Source: Ligilactobacillus animalis KCTC 3501 = DSM 20602 (GTDB lineage: Bacteria; Bacillota; Bacilli; Lactobacillales; Lactobacillaceae). Taken from it: a stretch of DNA of 64,000 nt. The notes under the pieces were generated by a model. The model was not told the origin of the DNA. It searched no databases and saw nothing but the letters and a program-made list of their open reading frames with translations. Position 1 is the first letter of the stretch; every line of letters begins with the position of its first letter. Location: assembly GCF_001434535.1 (NCBI RefSeq), contig NZ_AYYW01000035.1:1-64000 (forward strand), written 5' to 3'. This document shows, piece after piece, positions 46,976 to 55,039 of this stretch. A program made the translations under genes and the position numbers.

Positions 46976-48545
46976 GCAACATTCACCACACCCGTTGAAA
47001 CGACAACAGATGGAACTAAAAATGTACCTGCTACTTTAACTTTTGCAGATACTTCAACGACAACCGCTGCTGTTCCAGTTAAAGTAGTCGGGGCTACGGT
47101 GAAGTCACCAGTCGAAACAGAATGGGGTAAGGTCCCGGAGGCTGCAAGTGTAGTTGCTGATACTGCTGAACTACAGCCATTTGGTGCAACTTATAGTTGG
47201 GGGCTTGCTCCAGTTACAACTCCATCAGCTAAAGAAGATCATAAAGTGATGGGGCAACTTTTGGTAACTTACCGCGATGGTGCCAAACAAATATTGCCAG
47301 TAACGGTAACGGTCAAAAAATCAGCCGGTGAGGAATTTGTGGCGGCTAGGGATCATTTAGTATTACAGCCATTAACGGTCAACTATGGTGCGACAGTTAT
47401 GGCTGATGCCGCCAATAAAGCTTTGACTCCGACGGAAAAAGTTAATTTGAAAGTAGCTGATGTTAACTTTAAGAATGCAGTCGATACGTTAACTGTTGGG
47501 GAGAGTTTACAGCCTGTTCAGGTATCATTTACTGATGGTTCTACGCTAGAGACAAATGTTCCAGTCGAAGTAGTTGGAGCTGTAGCCAAACAAGGCATAA
47601 GTACACCGTGGGGGACTAAAGTTGCTGCCAAACAGCTAGTCGCTAATGCAGATAATTTAGCTCAATTTGGGTCAAAAGATCATCCAGTTATGTATCAGTG
47701 GTTATCCGAACCGGTTGTAACGCCTACTAAAGAACAAAATCATACTGTCTCAGTGGTCGTTACCGTAACTTATGGTGACGGAGCAAAACAACAATTGCCA
47801 GTAAGCTTTGCAGTGGAACCTTCAGCTGCTGAAAAATTGATGGAAAATACTCGGCAAGTATATGTTCCGCTAACGGTCAATTATGGTGCTAAGGTAGATC
47901 CAACCCAGGCACTCTCTGAAGTTTCTGCTGAGATGCAACAACAACTCAAGCTGGCTACAGCTAAGTTTACAGTACCTGTTCAAACGACGGAATTGGGGAC
48001 TAAGAATTATCCTGCTACATTGAGCTTTACAGACGGCTCGAATATGACGGCTCAGCTTCCAGTTAAGGTGGTCGGAGCTCAAGTGAAACCAGTAGTTAAA
48101 ACTACTTGGGGTGTTTTGCCTGATGCCAGCACAGTTGTCTCTGATCCAGCAGAATTAACTAAATTTAGTCCGACATATACTTGGAAGGCTTCGCCGGTAA
48201 CTACACCGACTCCAGAACAAAGTCATCAAACAACGGGAACTTTACAAGTGACCTTTGCTGATGGGGCTAAGCAAGAGGTGCCTGTAAGTCTAACAGTAGC
48301 TCTATCAATGGCAGAAGTAGCTGCTAAAGTGCTTCAAACCCAATTGGTGGAAGAAGACCTGAACACAAATATTCCAGCTACGGATGCAGCCAAAGGATTA
48401 ACGGCAGGAACCAAGCAGAAATATTCAGTCACCGCTGCAAGCTTTGATCAAGTTGTTGACACAAGTAAAGTTGGTGAAAAGGATTATACTGCAACAGTAA
48501 GTTTTGCCGATGGTTCGACAACTAAGCTTCCATTGACGGTTAGAG
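46130..48545 (+). repeat. Five long (about 160-residue) surface repeats
   Basis: Units begin near 46130, 46604, 47086, 47572 and 48075 with GAxxKxxxxTxWG, and contain TYTW, a DGxKQxxPV strand and a second half with VxYGxxVxxxxAL and DGSTxxxxPVxVVGA. Spacing is about 475-505 nt. Copies are well diverged, unlike the Rib units downstream, so this array is older. Confidence 0.75.
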
Positions 48546-49444
48546 TCGTTTCGCAAGCTGAAAAATATGCTCCAGTAGCTAAGCAAGATCTAACTGCCAA
48601 AGTGTCGGAAGTATTGGAACCAGCCAAGTTATTAGATCCAAGCGTATCATTGCCGACCGGAACTAAAGCAAGCTGGAAGACACCAGTGGATACGGCTAGA
48701 GCAGGGCATCAAACTGGCGAACTAGTAGTGACGTATCCTGATGGATCAAAAGATCTAGTTCCAGTTGCAGTAAAAGTCGGGACAGATGCACAAGCATTAA
48801 CACCAAAAGCAAAAGCGGACTTGAAGGTAGCTTTAGGTGGTAAGTTGTTACCAGAAGAAGTGTTAGATCCAAGTGTAGCGTTACCGACCGGAACTAAGCT
48901 GAGCTGGAAGACACCAGTAGATACGACCAAAGCGGGTCATCAAACGGGAGAATTAGAAGTGACCTACCCAGATGGTTCAAAAGACGAAGTGAAAGTTCCA
49001 GTTAAAGTTGGTACAGACACACAAGCAACAATGCCAAAAGCAAAATCGGACTTAAAAGTAGCTTTAGGTGGTAAGTTGTTACCAGAAGAAGTGTTAGATC
49101 CAAGTGTAGCGTTGCCGACAGGGACCAAGTTGAGCTGGAAGATGCCAGTAGATACGACCAAAGCGGGTCATCAAATTGGTGAACTAGAAGTGACCTATCC
49201 AGATGGCTCGCAAGACGAGGTATCTGTACCAGTTAAAGTGGGTACGGATGCCCAAGGTTTAACACCAAAAGCAAAGGCAAACGTGGAAGTGGCATTAGGT
49301 TCTAAGTTAACTCCAGAAGAAGTGTTAGATCCGAGTGTAACATTGCCAACTGGGACCAAGTTAAACTGGAAGACACCAGTAGATACAACAAAGGCGGGGT
49401 CACCCAAACGACGAGCTAGAAGTGCTCTACCCAGATGGCTCTAA
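46976..49444 (+). CDS. Adhesin fragment 3: long repeats and first Rib repeats
   Basis: Same frame as fragment 2. It continues the interrupted repeat (ATFTTPVETTTDGTKNVPAT), adds three more long repeats (GATVKSPVETEWG, GAVAKQGISTPWG, GAQVKPVVKTTWG), and four Rib units. Translation on its own would need internal initiation, for which no good start is evident (GTG 47099 has no ribosome site). It loses frame in the fourth Rib unit after DTTKAGSP. Confidence 0.65.
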   Translation, partial: ATFTTPVETTTDGTKNVPATLTFADTSTTTAAVPVKVVGATVKSPVETEWGKVPEAASVVADTAELQPFGATYSWGLAPVTTPSAKEDHKVMGQLLVTYRDGAKQILPVTVTVKKSAGEEFVAARDHLVLQPLTVNYGATVMADAANKALTPTEKVNLKVADVNFKNAVDTLTVGESLQPVQVSFTDGSTLETNVPVEVVGAVAKQGISTPWGTKVAAKQLVANADNLAQFGSKDHPVMYQWLSEPVVTPTKEQNHTVSVVVTVTYGDGAKQQLPVSFAVEPSAAEKLMENTRQVYVPLTVNYGAKVDPTQALSEVSAEMQQQLKLATAKFTVPVQTTELGTKNYPATLSFTDGSNMTAQLPVKVVGAQVKPVVKTTWGVLPDASTVVSDPAELTKFSPTYTWKASPVTTPTPEQSHQTTGTLQVTFADGAKQEVPVSLTVALSMAEVAAKVLQTQLVEEDLNTNIPATDAAKGLTAGTKQKYSVTAASFDQVVDTSKVGEKDYTATVSFADGSTTKLPLTVRVVSQAEKYAPVAKQDLTAKVSEVLEPAKLLDPSVSLPTGTKASWKTPVDTARAGHQTGELVVTYPDGSKDLVPVAVKVGTDAQALTPKAKADLKVALGGKLLPEEVLDPSVALPTGTKLSWKTPVDTTKAGHQTGELEVTYPDGSKDEVKVPVKVGTDTQATMPKAKSDLKVALGGKLLPEEVLDPSVALPTGTKLSWKMPVDTTKAGHQIGELEVTYPDGSQDEVSVPVKVGTDAQGLTPKAKANVEVALGSKLTPEEVLDPSVTLPTGTKLNWKTPVDTTKAGSPKRRARSALPRWL

Positions 49445-51350
49445 GGATTTAGTCGAAGTTTCAGTGAAAGTCGGCACAGATGCGCAAGCAACAACACCGA
49501 AAGCAAAAACAAACTTAGAAGTCTCCTTAGGTTCTAAATTGACGCCAGAAGAAGTGTTAGATCCAAGTGTAACATTGCCAACTGGAACTAAGTTGAACTG
49601 GAAGACGCCAGTAAACACGACCAAAGCGGGTCATCAAACGGGTGAATTAGAAGTGACCTATCCAGATGGCTCGAAAGATTTAGTTAAGGTTCCAGTGAAG
49701 GTAGGTACAGATGGACAAGCAGTGACACCAAAAGCTAAAGCAAACTTAGAAGTATCCCTAGGCTCTAAATTGACCCCAGAAGAAGTTTTAGATCCAAGTG
49801 TAACATTGCCAACTGGAACTAAGTTGAACTGGAAGACGCCAGTAAACACGACCAAAGCAGGTCATCAAACAGGCAAATTGGAAGTAACATATCCAGATGG
49901 TTCGCAAGACTTAGTCAAGGTTTCAGTGAAAGTGGGTACAGATGCGCAAGCAACAGCGCCGAAAGCAAAAACAAACTTGGAAGTATCTCTAGGCTCTAAA
50001 TTGACCCCAGAAGAAGTGCTAGATCCAAATGTAACGTTGCCAACCGGGGCTAAAGTAAGCTGGAAGACATCAGTGGATACAACCAAAGCGGGTCATCAAA
50101 CAGGCGAATTGGAAGTGGCCTACCCAGATGGCTCGAAAGATGTAGTGAAAGTTCCAGTAAAAGTAGGCACAGATGACGAAGCGTTAACACCGGTAGCAAA
50201 GAACAATCTAGAAGTGAAGCTAGGTTCTAAGTTGACCCCAGAAGAAGTGCTAGATCCAAGTGCATTGCCAACCGGAACTAAGTTGAACTGGAAGACATCA
50301 GTGAATACAACCAAAGCGGGTCATCAAACAGGCGAATTGGAAGTGGCCTACCCAGATGGTTCGAAAGATGTAGTGAAAGTTCCAGTGAAGGTAGGTACAG
50401 ACACACAGGTAACAATGCCAAAAGTAAAATCGGACTTAAAAGTAGCTTTAGGTGGTAAGTTGTTACCAGAAGAAGTGTTAGATCCAAGTGTAGCGTTGCC
50501 AACAGGGACCAAGTTAAACTGGAAGACGCCAGTAGATACGACCAAAGCAGGTCATCAAACGGGTGAATTAGAAGTGACCTATCCAGATGGCTCGAAAGAT
50601 TTAGTTAAGGTTCCAGTGAAGGTAGGTACAGATGGACAAGCAGTGACACCAAAAGCTAAAGTAAACTTAGAAGTGTCCTTAGGTTCTAAGTTGACCCCAG
50701 AAGAAGTTTTAGATCCGAGCGTAACGTTGCCAACCGGGACTAAAGTAAGCTGGAAGAGACCAGTGGATACAACCAAAGCGGGTCACCAAACAGGCGAGTT
50801 AGAAGTAACATATCCAGACGGTTCGAAAGACCTAGTTAAGGTTCCAGTAAAAGTAGGAACAGATGGACAAGCAGTGACACCAAAAGCTAAAGCAAACTTA
50901 GAAGTATCCCTAGGCTCTAAATTGACCCCAGAAGAAGTTTTAGATCCGAGCGTAACGTTGCCAACCGGAACTAAATTGAACTGGAAGACACCAGTAGATA
51001 CAACCAAAGCAGGTCATCAAACAGGTGAATTGGAAGTAACCTACCCAGATGGCTCGCAGGACTTAGTCAAAGTTTCAGTGAAAGTCGGCACAGATGCAGA
51101 TTTGAACGATTTATTGGCTAAAGTAGGTGTAGTCATTAAACTTCATGAAAAAGTAGCACCACAACAACTACTGGTTGCAACTGACAAACTACCTAAAGGA
51201 ACTCAATTTGTTTGGGCAAAAGCGGTCGATGCGGATGTAACTGGAAACCAGACTGGTGAAGTTAAGGTCGTATATCCAGATAAGTCTAGTGATGTAGTGG
51301 ATGTGACAGTCAAAGTTCAGTCTGTTGCCGATCAGTTCACGCCAACGGCT
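48563..51350 (+). repeat. Rib-domain tandem repeats, 231-bp period
   Basis: A first diverged unit (AEKYAPVAKQDLTAKV) is followed by about ten near-identical 77-residue units from 48794 to about 51095, then two diverged units. Each has LDPSVxLPTGTKLxWKTPVDTTKAGHQ and YPDGSKDxVKVPVKVGTD. One unit (from about 50180) is 76 residues. Two subtypes alternate: DLKVALGGKLLPEEV and NLEVSLGSKLTPEEV, pointing to recombination-driven amplification. Confidence 0.85.
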
Positions 51351-51794
51351 GTTAAAAATCTAGTCGTTACTAAAGGGACTAAATTAGTTTTGGCTGACTT
51401 AGTGACGGGAACACTTCCAGCTGGTTCTCAATTGAACTGGGCAGTACCAGTTGATACTGAAAAGCTTGGTACACAACTTGGTAAGTTAGAAGTTATGTAT
51501 GCGGACGGTTCTAAAGATAAAGTAAATGTATCTGCGAAAGTAGTTGATGTAACCAAGGCTGTTAAGATGACGCATGAAGTGGATCATCCGCAAGCTAAGG
51601 TGGTTAAGAAGGTAGTTTCGACACGTCAAGTAGGTCATAAGCAACATGCTGTTGCTACTGTTGGAAACAACAAGCAAGTTTTACCACAAACCGGGGAAAC
51701 TACTTCAAAGAACACTTCTCTATTAGGCTTAGTACTGCTAATGTTGTTAGGATTGTTTAATTTTGGAGTAAGTTACGATAAGAAGAAGCATTGA
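49422..51794 (+). CDS. Adhesin fragment 4: Rib repeats and LPQTG anchor
   Basis: Frame 0 relative to fragments 2 and 3. It carries seven near-identical Rib units, two diverged ones (DLNDLLAKVGVVIKLHEK, QFTPTAVKNLVVTKGTK), a basic histidine-rich spacer and the sortase signal LPQTGE, a hydrophobic stretch and SYDKKKH. As a separate protein it would lack a secretion signal and so not reach the wall. Confidence 0.65.
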   Translation: MLYPDGSKDLVEVSVKVGTDAQATTPKAKTNLEVSLGSKLTPEEVLDPSVTLPTGTKLNWKTPVNTTKAGHQTGELEVTYPDGSKDLVKVPVKVGTDGQAVTPKAKANLEVSLGSKLTPEEVLDPSVTLPTGTKLNWKTPVNTTKAGHQTGKLEVTYPDGSQDLVKVSVKVGTDAQATAPKAKTNLEVSLGSKLTPEEVLDPNVTLPTGAKVSWKTSVDTTKAGHQTGELEVAYPDGSKDVVKVPVKVGTDDEALTPVAKNNLEVKLGSKLTPEEVLDPSALPTGTKLNWKTSVNTTKAGHQTGELEVAYPDGSKDVVKVPVKVGTDTQVTMPKVKSDLKVALGGKLLPEEVLDPSVALPTGTKLNWKTPVDTTKAGHQTGELEVTYPDGSKDLVKVPVKVGTDGQAVTPKAKVNLEVSLGSKLTPEEVLDPSVTLPTGTKVSWKRPVDTTKAGHQTGELEVTYPDGSKDLVKVPVKVGTDGQAVTPKAKANLEVSLGSKLTPEEVLDPSVTLPTGTKLNWKTPVDTTKAGHQTGELEVTYPDGSQDLVKVSVKVGTDADLNDLLAKVGVVIKLHEKVAPQQLLVATDKLPKGTQFVWAKAVDADVTGNQTGEVKVVYPDKSSDVVDVTVKVQSVADQFTPTAVKNLVVTKGTKLVLADLVTGTLPAGSQLNWAVPVDTEKLGTQLGKLEVMYADGSKDKVNVSAKVVDVTKAVKMTHEVDHPQAKVVKKVVSTRQVGHKQHAVATVGNNKQVLPQTGETTSKNTSLLGLVLLMLLGLFNFGVSYDKKKH

Positions 51795-51838
51795 TAAGAG
51801 TTAGTTTTTACTGATTCAAAAATAGAATATAAATAATT

Positions 51839-51903
51839 GATCCTAGTAATTGAATGAAATGGTCTTTTAAAAGAGCGTTTTATAAATTACTAGGATTTTT
51901 TTA
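51839..51903 (+). terminator. Terminator after the adhesin
   Basis: TCCTAGTAAT (51841-51850) pairs with ATTACTAGGA (51886-51895), followed by T7; the loop is long. Confidence 0.65.
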
Positions 51904-51964
51904 GATTAGAAAAAGGCTTTGGGAAAATTAAATAACATAACGCTTTTACGTAGTAGATGAGGAT

Positions 51965-52391
51965 ATGCTTTCAAAAAAATAATAAGAATCTCCAAGCACA
52001 AAAAATGGAACCGCTCCAGTAACGGTTTACTATTAAAAGGTTCACGGTCGGGGTAATTTCTGTTTTGATCGGAACAACATGTGCCATCTATCCTGGAAAT
52101 ACAGTTGTTTCAGCTGATAGTGGTGCTTCTGAAGCCACTTTCTTAGCACAAGAAGCGCTACCAGCAAAAAAGGCTACGTAGCAGCCTAAGAAACAGAAGT
52201 AAGCCTCCGCGCTACCACCAGCAACAACGGAAACGGACTCTAGTACCGCAAATACAGATTTGCAGGTGTGATAGGACCAGATCGTCCGGCAGTAGCTCAG
52301 ATCGTATATGAGATCTATGCTGACCGTTCTCGCGGGAATTCTTGGTTTTGGAGCTACTAAGCGTAAGAAAAAAGATGACGAAGCAAAATAG
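51965..52391 (+). pseudogene. Remnant of a second YSIRK/LPXTG surface protein
   Basis: Begins ATGCTTTCAAAAA, close to the adhesin start, but an extra A shifts the frame. After correction NKNLQAQKMEPLQ and RFTIKRFTVGVISVLIGTT (a YSIRK signal) can be read, with further stop codons at 52016 and beyond. The only other recognisable part is a C-terminal anchor, ILGFGATKRKKKDDEAK, ending at TAG 52389. The bulk of the protein, including the LPXTG itself, has been lost. A terminator follows. Confidence 0.72.
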
Positions 52392-52401
52392 TTAGTTAAC
52401 G

Positions 52402-52440
52402 AAAAGATCCTAGTAGGAATTTCCTATTAGGATCTTTTTA
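52402..52440 (+). terminator. Rho-independent terminator
   Basis: AAAAGATCCTAGTAGGA / TCCTATTAGGATCTTTT near-perfect stem with a short loop. Confidence 0.8.
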
Positions 52441-52503
52441 AATTTATAAACGTAAAAATACAAAAAAAAACCAAATTATTCTGTATTTAAAGAGTTAAAT
52501 AAT

Positions 52504-52517
52504 TGAAAACGCTTAGT
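52504..52517 (+). promoter_or_regulatory. Candidate CcpA cre site upstream of cydA
   Basis: TGAAAACGCTTAGT fits the cre consensus TGWAANCGNTNWCA at 12 of 14 positions and lies about 70 nt before cydA. Carbon-catabolite control of cyd is known in other lactic acid bacteria. Confidence 0.5.
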
Positions 52518-52582
52518 CGCAAGAGTAAACTTAAGGTGTATAGGCTTTACTATGGAACAATTTTTAGAATGGAGGGATAGAA

Positions 52583-54013
52583 ATGGATATTGTAGATCTA
52601 GCGCGTTTCCAATTTGCGATGACGACGGTCTTTCACTTCTTCTTCGTACCATTTTCGATCGGGACGGCCTTTGTAGTTGCAATTTTAGAAACATTCTACG
52701 TCCGTACCAAGAATGAGGCTTATAAAAAATTAGCCAAGTTCTGGGGTAATATCTTCCTGTTGAGCTTTGCAGTCGGTGTTGTTACCGGTTTGATCCAAGA
52801 GTTCCAATTTGGGATGAACTGGTCTGACTACTCACGTTTCATGGGGGATATTTTTGGGGCACCTTTAGCCTTAGAAGCTTTATTGTCATTTTTCATTGAG
52901 TCTACATTTATCGGTCTTTGGATGTTTACTTGGGATCGAGTGAAGAAGGGCACGCACTTATTCTTTATGTGGATGGTCTGCTTTGGGACTTTAACGTCTG
53001 CGTTATGGATCCTGGCAGCTAACTCATTTATGCAACATCCAGTTGGGTATGCGATCAAAGGCGGTCGTGCCGAAATGATCGACTTCTTTGCCTTATTGAA
53101 GAACCCACAACTTTGGTTCGAATATGGGCATGTTATCCTAGCTGCTTTAACTATGGGTGGGGTAGTACTCGCTGGTTTAACAGCGTTCCAAATGTTGAAG
53201 AAAGATACTACCAAAGAAGCTAAGGTCCTCTATAAGAAATCAATGCGTTTAGGCTTGTGGATGGCAATGATCTTTTCAGTTGGGACGATCTTAGTCGGTG
53301 ACTTCCAAATGAAATATCTTGTTACTGAACAACCTATGAAATTTGCTGCAACAGAAGCAATTTATGAAACTACAGAAGACCCTGCACCATGGACAGCTGT
53401 GGGGATCGCTGATACTAAGAATCATACGGTCAAGTACAAGGTCGATATTCCAGTTCTTTTGAGTTTATTGTCATACAATAAGCCATCTGGTTCAGTTAAA
53501 GGGATGGATGAGATCAACGCTGAAATGAAGGAAAAATATGGTACCACGATCGATGGGACCAAGATGGATTATATTCCACCAGTAAATACACTTTTCTGGA
53601 GTTTTAGAGTGATGGCTGGCTTTGGTGCTTGGATCATCTTAGTTTCCTTTGTCGGCTTACTGATGACACGCAAGAAAAAAGAAACATTGTACCAACGGCG
53701 CTGGATGTTGTGGGCTTTAGCACTAACGACATTTGTACCGTTTATCGCTAATACAGCGGGCTGGTTTATCACTGAATTTGGTCGTTACCCATGGACCGTT
53801 TATGGTCTGTTCACGATCCAACAAAGTGTTTCACCAAATGTTTCTGTAACTTCCTTGTTGATCTCGAATATTGTTTACTTCACGCTCTTTACGACACTTG
53901 CTATCGTAATGATCGGTTTGGTAAAACGTCAATTGCAAAACGATCCATCGCAAATGCAAGGCCACGGCTATGCGGACAAGATCTTGGATCCATTCGATAA
54001 GGGGGCGTTTTAA
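52583..54013 (+). CDS. cydA: Cytochrome bd quinol oxidase subunit I
   Basis: A 476-residue membrane protein with about nine helices. RFQFAMTTVFHFFFVPFSIGTA carries the haem b595/d histidine region (His near residue 18); GLIQEFQFGMNWSDYSRFMGDIFGAPLALEAL and the haem b558 Met/His region are intact. The Q-loop is short, as in Firmicutes. It oxidises menaquinol and reduces oxygen. AATGGAGGGATAG gives a good start. First gene of a tight cydABCD operon. Confidence 0.96.
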   Translation: MDIVDLARFQFAMTTVFHFFFVPFSIGTAFVVAILETFYVRTKNEAYKKLAKFWGNIFLLSFAVGVVTGLIQEFQFGMNWSDYSRFMGDIFGAPLALEALLSFFIESTFIGLWMFTWDRVKKGTHLFFMWMVCFGTLTSALWILAANSFMQHPVGYAIKGGRAEMIDFFALLKNPQLWFEYGHVILAALTMGGVVLAGLTAFQMLKKDTTKEAKVLYKKSMRLGLWMAMIFSVGTILVGDFQMKYLVTEQPMKFAATEAIYETTEDPAPWTAVGIADTKNHTVKYKVDIPVLLSLLSYNKPSGSVKGMDEINAEMKEKYGTTIDGTKMDYIPPVNTLFWSFRVMAGFGAWIILVSFVGLLMTRKKKETLYQRRWMLWALALTTFVPFIANTAGWFITEFGRYPWTVYGLFTIQQSVSPNVSVTSLLISNIVYFTLFTTLAIVMIGLVKRQLQNDPSQMQGHGYADKILDPFDKGAF

Positions 54014-55039
54014 ATGAGTTTCTTACAAATTTTATGGTTTATTTTGATCGGCGTCCTATTTGCAGGCTTCTTCTTCCTTGATGGTTTTGACTTTGGAGTC
54101 GGTATGGCGACGCGGTCATTAGCTCACAATGAAGATGAACGCTCACAAATTATTGAAACGATCGGACCAGTTTGGGATGGTAATGAAGTTTGGTTGATCA
54201 CTGCTGGTGGTGCCATGTTTGCCTCGTTCCCATATTGGTATGCAACATTGTTTAGTGGCTACTACTTGATCTTGTTGATGATCTTGTTTGGCTTGATCAT
54301 TCGTGGTGTCTCTTTTGAATTTAGAACAGCTAGTGATCCAAAGAAACAACATATTTGGAGCTCAGCTTTGGCATTAGGTAGTTTGATCGTACCATTTTTC
54401 TTGGGCGTGATGTTTGTTTCGATGATCCAAGGTATGCCGATCGATGCTAATGGTAACATGAGCGCTGGTTTCTTTGATTACTTCAATGTGATGTCAGTTG
54501 TTGGTGGTGTGGCATTAGTCTTATTGACTTACTTACACGGCCTTAACTACATTGCATTAAAGACACTTGGCGATATTCGTGAACGTGCACGCAATTACGC
54601 TGCTTTTCTCTACTGGGTCTTATATGCTGGACTAGTAGTCTTTGCGATCTTGTTATTCTTCCAGACAGACTTCTTCCAAGTTCGTCCGGTCGGAACTTTG
54701 ATCATAGTAGCCTTGATCGTTTGCTTTGCTGTTTTAGGTCATATCGCAACTTTCAAGGGCAACGAAATGTTAGCTTTCATTTCTAGTGGTTTGACAATGG
54801 TCTCATTGGTCGCAATGATCTTTGTTGGCATGTTCCCACGGGTAATGATCTCTAGCATCAGTGATAAGTATGACCTCTTGATCCAAAATGCTTCGTCGAC
54901 CTCATATACATTGACGGTAATGACGATCGCAACGATCTGCTTGTTGCCATTTGTTTTGGCATACACGATCTGGTCATACTGGATCTTTAGAAAACGGATT
55001 GCACTCCCAGTTGTACAAACAGCGGAGGTAGTTAAATAA
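54014..55039 (+). CDS. cydB: Cytochrome bd quinol oxidase subunit II
   Basis: A 341-residue partner of CydA with about eight to nine helices. FFLDGFDFGVGMA near residue 20 and VWDGNEVWLITAGGAMFASFPYWYA near residue 52 are family signatures. It directly follows cydA and overlaps cydD by one base (TAATG). Haem must be acquired, since no haem synthesis genes are in view. Confidence 0.96.
   Translation: MSFLQILWFILIGVLFAGFFFLDGFDFGVGMATRSLAHNEDERSQIIETIGPVWDGNEVWLITAGGAMFASFPYWYATLFSGYYLILLMILFGLIIRGVSFEFRTASDPKKQHIWSSALALGSLIVPFFLGVMFVSMIQGMPIDANGNMSAGFFDYFNVMSVVGGVALVLLTYLHGLNYIALKTLGDIRERARNYAAFLYWVLYAGLVVFAILLFFQTDFFQVRPVGTLIIVALIVCFAVLGHIATFKGNEMLAFISSGLTMVSLVAMIFVGMFPRVMISSISDKYDLLIQNASSTSYTLTVMTIATICLLPFVLAYTIWSYWIFRKRIALPVVQTAEVVK

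Larger units (their letters stand above)
43465..51794 (+). pseudogene. Giant YSIRK/LPXTG cell-wall adhesin with Rib repeats, broken by three lesions
   Basis: If the lesions are ignored this is one gene of about 2,775 codons. It has a YSIRK-like signal peptide (HFAIKKLTIGVASVLISS), a Ser/Thr/Pro/Ala-rich linker, a non-repeat region of about 550 residues with the calcium-loop-like NDSDGDTLPDLKEE, five repeats of about 160 residues, about thirteen Rib-type repeats and an LPQTGE sorting signal with a helix and KKKH tail. The lesions are a +1 frameshift near 44500-44510, an in-frame TAA at 46973-46975, and a cluster of indels at about 49397-49415 (net +1). It may be a real pseudogene or carry errors in a hard-to-sequence repeat region. 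Confidence 0.82.

Noticed and set aside
49427..51007. A ladder of minus-strand open frames every 231 bp
   Set aside because: They mirror the Rib repeats on the plus strand, have no ribosome sites and share the same period, so they are shadows of codon use.
48563..51350. Tandem repeats as a possible CRISPR array
   Set aside because: Units are 231 bp, contiguous and coding, with no spacers.
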